A DNA stretch of 64,000 bases from Paenibacillus antarcticus (GCF_001637225.1 NZ_LVJI01000006.1:124001-188000); one strand, 5' to 3'. Positions 18,097 to 28,114 are shown, counted from the stretch's first letter. Program-made: numbers and translations. Notes: generated by a model from the sequence alone, not told the origin.

Positions 18097-18149
18097 GATG
18101 ATATGTTTAACTAATTAGTAATTCAGTCTTCTATAAACTATCTAACAGG

Positions 18150-18184
18150 AACACCTCTTGATCACACATCAGGGGGTGTTTTTG
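18150..18184 (+). terminator. Rho-independent terminator after nox
   Basis: AACACCTCTTGAT pairs with ATCAGGGGGTGTT across CACAC with G-U pairs, followed by a T run. Confidence 0.85.
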
Positions 18185-18235
18185 TATATAAAATTACAAG
18201 CGTCCAGGGTCACATCATGAAAAATCATAACTATT

Positions 18236-18253
18236 TTGTGAAAATATTCACTT
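18236..18253 (+). promoter_or_regulatory. FNR/Rex-type site upstream of the formate/nitrite channel gene
   Basis: TTGTGAAAATATTCACTT matches TGTGA-N6-TCACA at 9 of 10 positions and Rex TTGTGAA-W4-TTCACAA at 12 of 14. An extended -10-like TGATATTTA at 18268-18276 would place a start about 40 bases from the centre, the class II activator position. Confidence 0.55.
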
Positions 18254-18360
18254 CATTTCAGCTAATGTGATATTTATTACGTTTAGATTGGAAAGAATTA
18301 CGTTACAATAATAATAAATAGATTAGATTTTAACTATATTGGATTAGAGGGGATAGGATC

Positions 18361-19197
18361 ATGGCCTATTACAAACCTCAGCAAATTGCTGAAATAGCAG
18401 TTGAGATGGGTACGAAGAAAGCCCGTAATCGACTTGCTACAGTACTCATTCTTGGTTTCTTAGGTGGCGCCTTTATTGCACTTGGGTTTCTGCTAGATAT
18501 TCGTGTTATTTCTGGAGCGCCGAAAGAATGGAGTTCCATCATTAATTTCATTGGTGCATCCGTGTTTCCAGTGGGACTTATTCTAGTACTATTGGCTGGT
18601 GGTGAACTGTTAACAGGGAATATGATGGCGGTCCCTCTCGCTCGTATGGCAAAGAAAATTTCGACTTGGGAGACGTTTAAGAATCTTATATTAATTACAT
18701 TGGCTAACTTTGCAGGAGCCATATTTATCGCTTATTTTTTTGGACATATCGTTGGATTAACCGAGACAGGCGTATATTTGGAGAAAGTAGTAGATATGGC
18801 TGGACACAAATTAGATGCCACATTTCTACAAGCATTCGTCTCAGGCGTAGGATGTAACTGGTTAGTAGCTTTAGCGGTATGGTTGTCTTATAGCTCAGAT
18901 AATATAAGTGGCAAAATATTAGGGATCTGGTTCCCGACAATGGCCTTTGTAGCTATTGGATTTCAGCACGTTGTAGCCAATATGTTTCTGATCCCAGCAG
19001 CCATCTTTGCAGGGTACTATTCGTGGGGAGAATATTGGATGAATTTCGTTCCCGTCTGGTTAGGTAATTTAGCAGGTGGTGTTATTTTTGTGGCAGCTGC
19101 CTATTATTTATCCTACCTAAGAGAGCCAGATGGGGCTTCGCTTACGGTAACCGATAGTAACTCCAAAGCGAGTACATCGCACAAACGTGTGTTGTAA
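18361..19197 (+). CDS. Formate/nitrite transporter family channel (FocA/YrhG-like)
   Basis: This 278-residue protein has six predicted membrane helices of the FNT family. LVLLAGGELLTGNMMAVPLA carries the family LTGN signature, and GVGCNWLVALAVWL and GFQHVVANMFLIPAAIF contain the Cys-Asn and central-histidine motifs of formate and nitrite channels. ATG 18361 is preceded by GAGGGGATAGG. The neighbouring molybdopterin oxidoreductase suggests formate as substrate, by analogy to yrhG next to a formate dehydrogenase in B. subtilis; nitrite or hydrosulfide remain possible. Confidence 0.93.
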   Translation: MAYYKPQQIAEIAVEMGTKKARNRLATVLILGFLGGAFIALGFLLDIRVISGAPKEWSSIINFIGASVFPVGLILVLLAGGELLTGNMMAVPLARMAKKISTWETFKNLILITLANFAGAIFIAYFFGHIVGLTETGVYLEKVVDMAGHKLDATFLQAFVSGVGCNWLVALAVWLSYSSDNISGKILGIWFPTMAFVAIGFQHVVANMFLIPAAIFAGYYSWGEYWMNFVPVWLGNLAGGVIFVAAAYYLSYLREPDGASLTVTDSNSKASTSHKRVL

Positions 19198-19225
19198 GGT
19201 TAAGACAGTATGTATTATGATCTGT

Positions 19226-19270
19226 TAAGTCGATATTTCCTAAGGACAAATAGGAGAGTCGACTTTTTTT
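19226..19270 (+). terminator. Rho-independent terminator after the FNT gene
   Basis: AAGTCGA and TCGACTT form the base of the stem with an inner TCCT/AGGA pair, followed by seven T. Confidence 0.82.
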
Positions 19271-19409
19271 CATTTAACTATAGTGCTTAACTAGATCTGG
19301 GCAAGTATTATTAGTTATTCTTTGCGGAATTGAAGTTGTAGATTTATGATAGAAGATAATGAAGGTCAGATGACGTTTATGTACAAAGATTCTAAGGAGT
19401 GTAGCAGAA

Positions 19410-21485
19410 ATGATCGAACAAGAGAATGGTGTGTTTAAAGCGGTATGTCCGCTCGATTGTCCAGATACATGCGGTCTGCTACTGCATAAAGAGAAGGGCA
19501 AAATTGTAAAAGTTACAGGTGACCCAGACCATCCCATTACGCAGGGAGCCATCTGCAATAAAGTAAGAAACATGACAGAGCGTGTGTATCATCCTGATCG
19601 GATATTGTATCCAATGAGACGAATAGGAGCAAAGGGTGAAGGTCAGTTCGAACGAATCTCATGGGATGAGGCTATTAGTGAGATTACAAGTCGTCTGAAT
19701 CAGTGCATTCGTGATCATGGATCGGAGTCTATTCTTCCCTATAGCTTCTACGGAAATATGGGGATTCTCAGCGTAGACGGGATGGACCGTCGCTTCTTCA
19801 ATGCGCTTGGAGCAAGTCGTTTGAAGCAGTCCATTTGTAACTCCGCGGGTACAGCAGGCTGGAAGTATACGATGGGGTTTAATGGTGGAACAAGCCCAGA
19901 AGACACGATTAATGCCGATGTTATTATCGTATGGGGTGGTAATATTATTAGCACGAACATGCATCAAGTGGTGTTAGCAGAGCAAGCTCGCAAACGGGGT
20001 GCAAAGGTAATCGTCATTGATGTACACCGTAATCGAACAGCCCAATGGGCGGATTGGTTTATTCCCCTCTATCCGGGTACAGATGCTGCTCTCGCTCTAG
20101 GGATGATGCATGTGATGTTCAGAGATGATCTTGTGAATGAACAATTTATGAAGCAATACACGATAGGGCATGAGGAACTTCGTAAGCAGGTAGAGTCTTA
20201 TACACCAGAGAGAGTATCTCGTATTACAGGCGTTCCTATCGAAGATATTGAGAAGCTTGCTGTCATGTATGGACGCGCCGATACTTCTTACATTCATATT
20301 GGGAATGGTCTTCAGCATCATGATAATGGGGGTATGAATGTACGGAGCATTACATGTTTGCCCGCCTTGACGGGACAATGGCTAAGACGTGGTGGTGGAG
20401 CTTCAAGATCTAATGGGGGCTATGCAGAGATGAACAGTGCTAAGCTTGAGCGGCCACAGCTAAGGTCTAATCCTAAAGCACGTACAATCAATATGAATCG
20501 TATTGCTGAAGCACTGGAATGGGAAGACAATCCTGTGAAGGCATTATTCGTATATTGCAGTAATCCTGTTGTCGTTGCACCAGATGCAGATCGCGTGAAG
20601 CGAGGATTTGCTCGTGAGGATGTATTCACGGTCGTACACGACTTGTTCGTGACAGATACGGCGAAGTATGCAGATATCGTGTTGCCTGCCACATCATCTT
20701 TTGAGAGTACGGATCTCTTTAGCTCCTATTGGCATCATTATATCCAGCTACAAGAGCCTGTTATTCCTGCACAAGGAGAGAGTAAGAGTAATATGGAGCT
20801 ATTCTCGCTTCTAGGTCGTGCGATGGGTATGGACGAAGCTTCTTTCAGTCAAAGTGAAGAGGACATGATTACGGAGGCGCTACAATATCCATCCAACCCG
20901 TATCTGAATGGTGTGACACTTGAGGCACTGAAGGAGCACCGATTCGTGAAGCTGGATATGACGCCACAGCAGAGCTTTCTTGAACACCTACCGACACGTT
21001 CGGGTAAAATAGAGCTGTATTCATCAGCGATGATGGCGGCGGGCTTACCTCCACTTCCGGAGTATGTACCGCTTAAGGAAGGTTACGATGGCGAACACCG
21101 TCCAGGGGTAAATGATCATTTTCCACTTATGTTCATCTCGCCACCGAATCATAATTTTCTGAATTCTACTTTTGCTAATGTGGAGAAGCTTCAAAGAATC
21201 GAAAAAGCGCCGACACTCCAAATCCATCCACAAGACGCTGCGGCAAGAGGGATTGAAGATCAGAATGATGTGATTGTATTTAATCAGCGTGGACGGTATG
21301 AGTTAAAAGCTATTGTGACCGACAAAATGCTTCCTGGTACTGTGATCAGTCAAGGATTATGGTGGGAAAAGGATGGCAAGAAGCAAAGCGCTAACGTATT
21401 AACACCAGATCGACTTGCAGATATGGGTGAGGGTGCGACCTTCTTCTCAACAACGGTTGAAGTAAGTAAAGCGGTAGTAGAATAG
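19410..21485 (+). CDS. Molybdopterin-dependent oxidoreductase (DMSO reductase family, YyaE-like)
   Basis: This is a 691-residue catalytic subunit of the Mo/W-bisPGD superfamily. C13, C17, C21 and C49 form the N-terminal 4Fe-4S motif (VCPLDCPDTCG ... AICNK). C143 in QSICNSAG is a candidate Mo ligand. Other family text is VIVWGGNIISTNMHQ and the C-terminal dinucleotide-binding domain. No twin-arginine signal is present, so it is cytoplasmic. No small electron-transfer or membrane subunit is adjacent, so the physiological donor and substrate are unknown. The nearby formate/nitrite channel makes formate oxidation one possibility, but a role like that of orphan YyaE-type enzymes is equally likely. 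Confidence 0.86.
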   Translation: MIEQENGVFKAVCPLDCPDTCGLLLHKEKGKIVKVTGDPDHPITQGAICNKVRNMTERVYHPDRILYPMRRIGAKGEGQFERISWDEAISEITSRLNQCIRDHGSESILPYSFYGNMGILSVDGMDRRFFNALGASRLKQSICNSAGTAGWKYTMGFNGGTSPEDTINADVIIVWGGNIISTNMHQVVLAEQARKRGAKVIVIDVHRNRTAQWADWFIPLYPGTDAALALGMMHVMFRDDLVNEQFMKQYTIGHEELRKQVESYTPERVSRITGVPIEDIEKLAVMYGRADTSYIHIGNGLQHHDNGGMNVRSITCLPALTGQWLRRGGGASRSNGGYAEMNSAKLERPQLRSNPKARTINMNRIAEALEWEDNPVKALFVYCSNPVVVAPDADRVKRGFAREDVFTVVHDLFVTDTAKYADIVLPATSSFESTDLFSSYWHHYIQLQEPVIPAQGESKSNMELFSLLGRAMGMDEASFSQSEEDMITEALQYPSNPYLNGVTLEALKEHRFVKLDMTPQQSFLEHLPTRSGKIELYSSAMMAAGLPPLPEYVPLKEGYDGEHRPGVNDHFPLMFISPPNHNFLNSTFANVEKLQRIEKAPTLQIHPQDAAARGIEDQNDVIVFNQRGRYELKAIVTDKMLPGTVISQGLWWEKDGKKQSANVLTPDRLADMGEGATFFSTTVEVSKAVVE

Positions 21486-21557
21486 ATTGCTGCATTCATT
21501 GTGATACGTCTCTATAATCTAGCATCTATGAATACACATCTAGGAGATTACAACATT

Positions 21558-22772
21558 ATGAGAGTATTACCAACATACCCGAAAGAAGTGAAGGTATTCC
21601 TCCTTGCAAGTCTGATCAATTCCACAGGTAGCGCGCTGATGTGGCCCTTAACAACGATGTTTGTATTTGATGAATTGGGACATAATATGGCAGATGCTGG
21701 ACTTGTAATATTGGTTCAAGCTTTAGGTGGAATCTTAGGACAATTGTTAGGAGGATCACTGTATCACCGGGTTGGCGTTAAGAAGCTTATCGTAGGGTCA
21801 TTAGTTCTGAACGCAGTGGGGCTGTTCGCTCTGCCAGTGACTAGTCAATTCTGGTATTTCTATATGGCGTTAATGGGTTTTATCGGATTCTGTAATGCAT
21901 TGTCACTCCCTGCGATTCAGGCATTCATCGGATTCAGATTTGCAGATCGCCGTGGAGAGTTATTTAATATTATTTATGTCGCTAACAATATTGGCGTAGC
22001 GTTAGGAACCGCCCTAAGTGGGTTCCTAGCAGATATTTCGTACAAGCTCACATTTATTGCGAATGGGTTAACTTCGGCTGTATTTGCAGTGTTCTTTCTA
22101 ATCTACTTGAATCGTCTCGATCATGATCAGGGTGAAGTCCATTTAGACAAAAGAAATATACCGATCTCTGGCGAGAACATATGGCGGTTACTTGGGAATA
22201 CTCGCATTTATTTATACTTAGGCCTAGGATCGTTGTTTATATTATTAGGTAATTCGATGTGGAATTCGGGTGTATCTCCAATTATTATTTCAGAAGGTTT
22301 CCCCAAGAAAGCGTATGGATTCCTCTGGACGCTAAACGGTATTTTAATCTTCGTGGCTCAACCTATCATCAGTCTATTAAAGCGGTGGCTTACGAGATCC
22401 GCTTCATCGCAGATGACGATGAGTGCCGTTTTCTATCTATCTTCATATATCGTGATATTAATAACCCATAACTATCCTGGTTTAGTATTAGCTATGGTGC
22501 TTGCAACGTTGGGTGAAATGCTAATATCACCTGCTATTCCTGCCTTTATCTCAGATCACGCGGGACGATCAGCTCCTTTCTACATTGGATTGAGCGGAGG
22601 AGTCGGGGCTATCGGAAGGGTCATAGGGCCCTATACCATGGGACTCTTATACGATGGAGGTGGACTTATTCCAGTCGCATGGTTAGCAACAGGGACAGCT
22701 GTGATTGGCGTAATATTTTTTATAGTACATGCTATGCAGAATCGGGATAATAAGTCTGAAATAGCTAGTTGA
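21558..22772 (+). CDS. MFS transporter
   Basis: This 404-residue transporter has 12 predicted helices. The first segment reads VFLLASLINSTGSALMWPLTTMFVF, and GGSLYHRVGVKKLIV is the loop 2-3 motif A-like stretch. I take ATG 21558, which follows TAGGAG by about 11 bases, although ATG 21529 is possible. It lies 72 bases after the molybdoenzyme gene with no terminator between and may be co-transcribed with it. It resembles multidrug-type exporters (YttB/MdtG-like); the substrate is unknown. Confidence 0.85.
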   Translation: MRVLPTYPKEVKVFLLASLINSTGSALMWPLTTMFVFDELGHNMADAGLVILVQALGGILGQLLGGSLYHRVGVKKLIVGSLVLNAVGLFALPVTSQFWYFYMALMGFIGFCNALSLPAIQAFIGFRFADRRGELFNIIYVANNIGVALGTALSGFLADISYKLTFIANGLTSAVFAVFFLIYLNRLDHDQGEVHLDKRNIPISGENIWRLLGNTRIYLYLGLGSLFILLGNSMWNSGVSPIIISEGFPKKAYGFLWTLNGILIFVAQPIISLLKRWLTRSASSQMTMSAVFYLSSYIVILITHNYPGLVLAMVLATLGEMLISPAIPAFISDHAGRSAPFYIGLSGGVGAIGRVIGPYTMGLLYDGGGLIPVAWLATGTAVIGVIFFIVHAMQNRDNKSEIAS

Positions 22773-22800
22773 ACAGATTTATGAAAAGGGGTGAAATATA

Positions 22801-23298
22801 TTGAAGAGTAACCAACGAACGCTCACCATTCGCTTATCTGAAATGAAGGATGCACAACAGATCATGGCTCTGGATGCTGTTGTATGGGATGATAATAGTT
22901 CTCCTGAGCCTTTAAACTGGACATCACGCGAGGATTTCCTTCGGCATTGTCAACCGGGGTCACAGTTGGTAGCTGTCGTTGATGAACAATTATGCGGATA
23001 TGTAGGATTTCGCTATCCTACGATGATTAGAACGAATCAGCATGTATTTGAGATCAATATTGCTGTTCATCCACAATATCAACATGAGGGAATTGGAACA
23101 AGATTGATGGAGATGGTGAAGGCATGGGCATCAGAGCAAGGGATAAAGAAGTTGAGCTTACGTGTGCTTTCCTCGAATCCGGCTGCTTTGAAATTTTACA
23201 AGAAATGTGGTTTCGTGATCGAAGGTAGACTCGTTAATGAATTCCATGTTAATGGACGATATGTAGATGATGTCTTGATGGGATACTTTATGAATTAA
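22801..23298 (+). CDS. GNAT family N-acetyltransferase
   Basis: This 165-residue protein is a single GNAT domain. INIAVHPQYQHEGIGTRLMEMVKAW is the acetyl-CoA binding motif A, and LRVLSSNPAALKFYKKCGFVIEGRLVNEFHVNGRYVDDVLMGYFM is the motif B region of RimJ/RimL-like and spermidine-type acetyltransferases. The TTG start at 22801 follows AAGGGGTGA. The acceptor is unknown. It is 29 bases after the MFS stop and so could be part of the same unit. Confidence 0.86.
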   Translation: MKSNQRTLTIRLSEMKDAQQIMALDAVVWDDNSSPEPLNWTSREDFLRHCQPGSQLVAVVDEQLCGYVGFRYPTMIRTNQHVFEINIAVHPQYQHEGIGTRLMEMVKAWASEQGIKKLSLRVLSSNPAALKFYKKCGFVIEGRLVNEFHVNGRYVDDVLMGYFMN

Positions 23299-23332
23299 AG
23301 AGTGATGGAGTAATCAATGGATCAGGAGGTCG

Positions 23333-23668
23333 ATGATGATGAAAGAATTATATTGTCAACATTGTTCTAAACATATTGAAGATCGTGGAGAATTGGTTGT
23401 GGTTCAACAAGGAATATGGGCAATTGAACCGTATCATACCAAATGTTACGGTGCTGTCGCGAAAGGATTATCTGGATTACTTGTAAGTGGGCCTATTAAC
23501 TCGAGAGTGTATTCGTTATCTATTATTTTTACTGCTATCATAACGATTGTTTCCATTTTTTTAGATATTCAAGGAATCATTAAGTTAATTGTTTTCTTTT
23601 ATTTACTATATGTCATTTCAATGAGAGCATGGTCTTGGTTGAACTATGAACGACATGTATCTACATAA
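23333..23668 (+). CDS. Small membrane protein with N-terminal zinc-binding-like cysteines
   Basis: This 111-residue protein is not assigned to a known family. Its N-terminus has YCQHCSKHIE and then YHTKCYG, which could bind a metal ion, like a treble-clef fragment. The C-terminal half has two membrane helices (IIFTAIITIVSIF and LIVFFYLLYVIS). Three consecutive ATG codons (23333, 23336, 23339) follow AGGAGG; the last two have better spacing. Cysteine-headed two-helix proteins of this kind are seen in several Bacillota. Confidence 0.6.
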   Translation: MMMKELYCQHCSKHIEDRGELVVVQQGIWAIEPYHTKCYGAVAKGLSGLLVSGPINSRVYSLSIIFTAIITIVSIFLDIQGIIKLIVFFYLLYVISMRAWSWLNYERHVST

Positions 23669-23706
23669 CTAGTCTTGATTGAATTGAAGGGGGGGAGCTA
23701 GATAGC

Positions 23707-24369
23707 ATGAGACGACAATTGATTTCATTAAATGTGGGGAAACCCATCACGGTTGAGTATAAAGGTAAAGAGCTAGAGACAGGGATTTACAAGCAGTCGG
23801 TAGAGGGGAAAGTCTTTTTGGGTAACGAGCTATTTGATGGAGATGGACAAGCCGATCTTGTGCATCATGGTGGACCCGATAAAGCAGTGTGCGTATATCC
23901 ATACGAACATTATTCATACTGGGAGAGGGAGCTTGGGAAGCCTTTTACGTATGCAGCATTCGGAGAGAATTTAACTGTCACAGGGATGTTAGAGACAGAA
24001 GTCTGCATTGGGGATACCTTTCAAGTGGGTGAAGCGATTCTACAAGTTAGTCAGCCAAGATATCCTTGCTTTAAGCTTTCTCAGAAACATGGGGCTTCAG
24101 ATCTGCCTGCTCAAGTTCTGAAGACCGGATTTAGTGGGTTCTATTGCAGGGTATTACAGACAGGGTATATGAGTGGGACTTCAGCTATTCATAAGCTTGA
24201 TTCGCATCCTGGACAAGTGAAAGTAGTCGAAATTCTGCGACTTCTTGCTAGTACTCGTAGCGACAGAGACCGAGATACGTTGCAACGTATGATGGAATTG
24301 GACGTTCTGGCGTCTGTCGTAAGAGAGAAATTTGAAAGATGGTTGGATGAACCTCTATTAAATGGATAA
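23707..24369 (+). CDS. MOSC domain protein (YiiM-like)
   Basis: This 220-residue protein has a beta-barrel MOSC domain with DLVHHGGPDKAVCVYPYEHYSYW, AAFGENLTV, and the conserved cysteine in QPRYPCFKLSQKHG, followed by a C-terminal three-helix domain typical of YiiM. MOSC proteins carry or deliver molybdenum cofactor sulfur and can reduce N-hydroxylated compounds. The position a few genes from a molybdopterin oxidoreductase is suggestive but not an operon. ATG 23707 follows GGGGGGAG. Confidence 0.9.
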   Translation: MRRQLISLNVGKPITVEYKGKELETGIYKQSVEGKVFLGNELFDGDGQADLVHHGGPDKAVCVYPYEHYSYWERELGKPFTYAAFGENLTVTGMLETEVCIGDTFQVGEAILQVSQPRYPCFKLSQKHGASDLPAQVLKTGFSGFYCRVLQTGYMSGTSAIHKLDSHPGQVKVVEILRLLASTRSDRDRDTLQRMMELDVLASVVREKFERWLDEPLLNG

Positions 24370-24393
24370 CATTTATGTATTCCTGTTTTATCG

Positions 24394-24648
24394 TTAACGC
24401 GTTTGCTTCATCTGATACTCCAATGCGTATAGATCTTCCTCAAGTGAACTCATTTGCTGTCTCACTAAGTGCCTTGAGTCACTAAGGGCTTGATTATAAA
24501 CAATGGGTGCTAGTTGCGACATGAAGAATTCGAATACGCCGTCTGCGGCTAGATCACCAATCGTTTCACCTCGTTCTTCTTCGAAATATTGCTGGATACG
24601 CTGTATGACTTGATCTCGTTGTTCTTTGGGTAATTTCATCGTCTTCAT
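24394..24648 (-). CDS. DUF2164 family protein
   Basis: This is an 84-residue helical protein. KLPKEQRDQVIQRIQQYFEEERGETIGDLAADGVFEFFMSQLAPIVYNQAL matches DUF2164, a family of unknown function found in bacilli. An AAAGGAGG lies about 12 bases upstream of the ATG chosen at 24648; in-frame codons further upstream would add 15 residues but lie before that site. It is convergent with the MOSC gene and divergent from glnS. Confidence 0.78.
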   Translation of the reverse strand: MKTMKLPKEQRDQVIQRIQQYFEEERGETIGDLAADGVFEFFMSQLAPIVYNQALSDSRHLVRQQMSSLEEDLYALEYQMKQTR

Positions 24649-24876
24649 CGTGTAATCGGACCTCCTTTTTTGGTTGTAGTCTCTGATGTTCATGTTATCT
24701 TAATGGAAGCTCATGGTCAAAAAGGTCTGTCTGAACAATTGTGTAAGCAGATTTGGATGAATCTACAAAGATCTGCTGTTATTGAACTATCCTCATTTTA
24801 CAGGTATATTTGTATGAAGTAATTTATGCGCGAAACAAGATAAGACATATATCTCAACAACGAAAGGTTGATTGCA

Positions 24877-26559
24877 ATGGAGAACCCAAGCACGCCCTCC
24901 AATTTTATTAAGAATGTGATTACGGAAGATTTGAAATCCGGTAAGGTGAAGGAAATCGTGACACGTTTTCCACCAGAGCCTAACGGTTATTTACATATCG
25001 GACATGCTAGAGCAATCTGGATTAACTTTACTTTAGCTGCTGAATTCGGTGGTAAGACGAATCTGCGATTCGATGATACCAATCCTGTCAAAGAAGATAC
25101 TGAATATGTGAAATCCATTCAGGAAGATGTGAAGTGGCTTGGATTCGAATGGGAAGAGCTTAGATTCGCTTCTAATTATTTCGATGAGATGTACAATCGT
25201 GCAGTGTTGTTAATCAAGAAAGGGAAAGCCTTTATAGATGACCTTAGTCCCGATCAAATTCGTGAGACTCGAGGAACGTTGAAGTCACCTGGTAGTAACA
25301 GTCCATATCGTGATCGTAGTGTGGAAGAGAATCTTGAGTTGTTTGAAAGTATGCGTGCAGGTAAGTTTAGCGATGGTGCTAAAGTCTTGCGTGCTAAGAT
25401 TGATATGTCATCACCTAATATCAACTTGCGTGACCCGATCATTTATCGGATTTCTCATACTTACCACCATAACACGGGCGATAAATGGTGTATCTATCCG
25501 ATGTATGCCTTCGCGCATCCGTTAGAAGATGCGATTGAGGGAATTACACATTCCCTATGCTCGCTGGAATTTGAAGATCAACGTCCTTTCTATGACTGGG
25601 TAGTGGCGGAATGCGAAATGCCTAATGTTCCTCATCAATATGAGTTCGGACGCTTGAATGTCGCGCAGACATTAACGAGTAAAAGAAAGTTGAAGTTACT
25701 TGTTGATGAACAACATGTTGATGGTTGGGACGATCCACGTATGCCAACAATTTCGGGCTTACGTAGACTAGGTTATACACCGGAGGCCATTCGCAACTTT
25801 ATTTATGAGACGGGTATTTCGAAGACACAGGGTATCGTCGATCTACAAATGCTTGAGCACTTTATTCGTGAGGATTTAAAGCTTAAGGCACCTCGTACGA
25901 TGGCGGTATTAAACCCACTCAAAGTGGTGATTACCAATTATCCTGAAGATCAGAATGAGTGGTTTGAAGTTGAGAATAATATTGAGAATCCTGAGATGGG
26001 GAATCGCCAAGTACCATTCTCACGTGAAATATATATTGAGCAAGATGACTTTATGGAGATTCCACCTAACAAGTATTTCAGACTATTCCCAGGTAATGAA
26101 GTGCGGTTGAAGAACGCATATTTCATTAAATGTAATGATGTTATCAAGGATGAAGAAGGTCATGTGGTTGAGATTCACTGCACTTATGACCCTGAGACGA
26201 AGAGTGGAAGTGGATTTAACGCTCGTAAAGTAAAAGGAACGATCCATTGGATCGATGCAAGCCAAGCTGTTCCGGCTGAATTCCGTTTGTACGAGCCGCT
26301 CATCAAGGCTGAGGAATCCGATGAGGAGATGGAAGAGACTGAGGAGAAAGAAGAGAAAACATTCCTTGATCAAATCAATCCGAATTCATTGGAGATCGTG
26401 CAAGGGTTTATAGAACCAGGAATGAGAGTCGTAGCTCCTCAGGATAAATTCCAATTCTTCCGTCATGGTTACTTCAATGTGGACTCTAAGTACTCCACAC
26501 CAGGCCATCCGGTATTTAACCGAATCGTTTCGCTCAAGAGTTCATTTAAAATGAAATAG
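24877..26559 (+). CDS. glnS: Glutamine-tRNA ligase
   Basis: This is a 560-residue class I aminoacyl-tRNA synthetase. [19 protein letters not shown] carries the HIGH motif (residues 40-43), and TSKRKLKLL is the KMSKS-equivalent loop with the GlnRS-type [16 protein letters not shown] and [15 protein letters not shown] are GlnRS-type text, and a two-barrel anticodon domain with an acidic insertion ([15 protein letters not shown]) follows. Most Bacillota lack this enzyme and make Gln-tRNA by transamidation, so its presence points to a lineage such as Paenibacillus with an acquired glnS. ATG 24877 follows GAAAGG. No T-box leader is visible upstream. Confidence 0.95.
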   Translation: MENPSTPSNFIKNVITEDLKSGKVKEIVTRFPPEPNGYLHIGHARAIWINFTLAAEFGGKTNLRFDDTNPVKEDTEYVKSIQEDVKWLGFEWEELRFASNYFDEMYNRAVLLIKKGKAFIDDLSPDQIRETRGTLKSPGSNSPYRDRSVEENLELFESMRAGKFSDGAKVLRAKIDMSSPNINLRDPIIYRISHTYHHNTGDKWCIYPMYAFAHPLEDAIEGITHSLCSLEFEDQRPFYDWVVAECEMPNVPHQYEFGRLNVAQTLTSKRKLKLLVDEQHVDGWDDPRMPTISGLRRLGYTPEAIRNFIYETGISKTQGIVDLQMLEHFIREDLKLKAPRTMAVLNPLKVVITNYPEDQNEWFEVENNIENPEMGNRQVPFSREIYIEQDDFMEIPPNKYFRLFPGNEVRLKNAYFIKCNDVIKDEEGHVVEIHCTYDPETKSGSGFNARKVKGTIHWIDASQAVPAEFRLYEPLIKAEESDEEMEETEEKEEKTFLDQINPNSLEIVQGFIEPGMRVVAPQDKFQFFRHGYFNVDSKYSTPGHPVFNRIVSLKSSFKMK

Positions 26560-26574
26560 GTTCTAATTCCAGAA

Positions 26575-26617
26575 AACAAAGCAGCTCTCAGTGATATCAC
26601 TGAGAGTTGCTTTGTTT
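26575..26617. terminator. Bidirectional terminator between glnS and the MFS gene
   Basis: AACAAAGCAGCTCTCAGTGA pairs with TCACTGAGAGTTGCTTTGTT with one mismatch; T and A runs lie on both sides between convergent genes. Confidence 0.92.
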
Positions 26618-26627
26618 GCTAGATAGC

Positions 26628-27866
26628 TTATATGTCTAGGTCTTCATCGGGATCTTCTTTACGTTCGGTAAGAGAGAGTCTATATCCTTGCTTAAGGATC
26701 AAGTACCACATCCATCCGAATCCTACAGCACCTATTAAAGCAAATAACATTCCTGTTCTATACATCGCTTCTGCACCGAAGTTCTGGAACAACCACCCGC
26801 CTATAAATGCACCAATAACACCTGAGATACCACTCAATGCGAGTGTGTATACAGCTTGGCCAGTTGCACGATAGGGACGAGGTAATAATAACGATGTTAA
26901 TTGAGTTCCAATATAGAAGAATCCGCCAAAGGTGATACAGTGTAGAACTTGAATGGCAGCGACTTGTAGAGGAAGTGTGGCTTCAGCCATCAAGAGCCAG
27001 CGAAGACCGAAGAGTAGACTCACTAAGGCAAGACAGCCTAACATCCAAGATATTTTGCGTTTCATAAATCGATCAAATAGGAAGAACATAGCAACTTCCA
27101 AAAAAGCAGATAGGAATACGGCTAACCCGACAATTCTTTTGGAGCCTCCGAGTTCAGTTATATATAATGACATAAATGTGTTATTCATTGCATTAGGGAT
27201 CGATACCAGAACACCCATCAGAATAAAAGAGAGAAAGTATCGATTACTCATGATATTGGTAAACCCTTTGAGATACAATGTAGGTGAATTGGAAGAACGT
27301 TTGAGTGGAGGAAGAATTAAGACCGCTCCAATGGCTATGATAAGGACAGCAGTAAATAATGTCGATACTTTGGATATACCCGTCCAATCTAGAATTTGTC
27401 CAACAGCAATGGCAGTTACGCCCCAACCAATCGATCCCCATATACGAAAAGAACTAAACTGATAAGGAGTATTCTCAATATAGCCTAGAATAAGGCTGTT
27501 ACTATGAGAGAAGATGGGCGTCTGAAAGAAAAAGAATAGAATCATGGCTAAATACACCATGGCATAGGTATCGGCTTGAAAAACAAACTGTGCCAGTACT
27601 AATGCTCCACTCATCATAATAATGATAATACGTTTCATATTAAGCAGACGGTCGCCACAATATCTCCAAAAAGGGTTAGCGAACAAGGAGACAAAGGGCC
27701 CTAGGGCCATGAGTGCTCCGATTTCAAATTTCTTCATACCAACATCCTGTAGGTACAGTTGAAAAAAGCTTGTGAAGATGACCATGGTGCCATATATGAA
27801 GAAATTAAATAGCTTAAGGGTGGTTAAGGAAGACTTTATTTGTATAGATTCACGCAATATCGACAT
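26628..27866 (-). CDS. MFS transporter (MFS_1-like, 12 helices)
   Basis: This transporter of about 412 residues resembles the LacY/nucleoside-type MFS_1-like group: LFNFFIYGTMVIFTSFFQLYLQDVGM at the first helix, FRIWGSIGWGVTAIAVG in the middle, and 12 helices with a short acidic tail. The start is uncertain. ATG 27866 directly abuts AAAGGA; TTG 27857 would have normal spacing; a TTG at 27887 lacks a binding site. The gene is monocistronic with a shared terminator. The substrate is unknown. Confidence 0.82.
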   Translation of the reverse strand: MSILRESIQIKSSLTTLKLFNFFIYGTMVIFTSFFQLYLQDVGMKKFEIGALMALGPFVSLFANPFWRYCGDRLLNMKRIIIIMMSGALVLAQFVFQADTYAMVYLAMILFFFFQTPIFSHSNSLILGYIENTPYQFSSFRIWGSIGWGVTAIAVGQILDWTGISKVSTLFTAVLIIAIGAVLILPPLKRSSNSPTLYLKGFTNIMSNRYFLSFILMGVLVSIPNAMNNTFMSLYITELGGSKRIVGLAVFLSAFLEVAMFFLFDRFMKRKISWMLGCLALVSLLFGLRWLLMAEATLPLQVAAIQVLHCITFGGFFYIGTQLTSLLLPRPYRATGQAVYTLALSGISGVIGAFIGGWLFQNFGAEAMYRTGMLFALIGAVGFGWMWYLILKQGYRLSLTERKEDPDEDLDI

Positions 27867-28098
27867 TCCTTTCCGATTTGAATGCAAATCGACAATGGCT
27901 ATTTACTGTGTTTAAGTTGACCACTTCACTTTATCACGTGTTGTAAGGGGATTCAAACCAGTAAATTTCCATATCATAAAGGGTTATATGAAATGCATGT
28001 ATCAAATGACGCTTTGTCCCTAGTAGCGTATGCAGTTGCCTTTTAAGATATGATTCAAATTTCAAGCAAGGATGGTCTAGAAATAAATTGGTTAATTT

Positions 28099-28114
28099 TG
28101 TGAATAATGTCACA
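28099..28114 (+). promoter_or_regulatory. FNR-type site upstream of the TorD-family gene
   Basis: This is a perfect TGTGA-N6-TCACA. A TGTAAT -10-like hexamer at 28134-28139 puts the site at about -40, the class II activator position. The 353-base gap 27867-28219 contains this and the cre-like element but no gene. Confidence 0.65.

Noticed and set aside
24694..24876. T-box leader before glnS
   Set aside because: No T-box sequence (GGTGGNACCGCG) or specifier stem is visible in this short leader.
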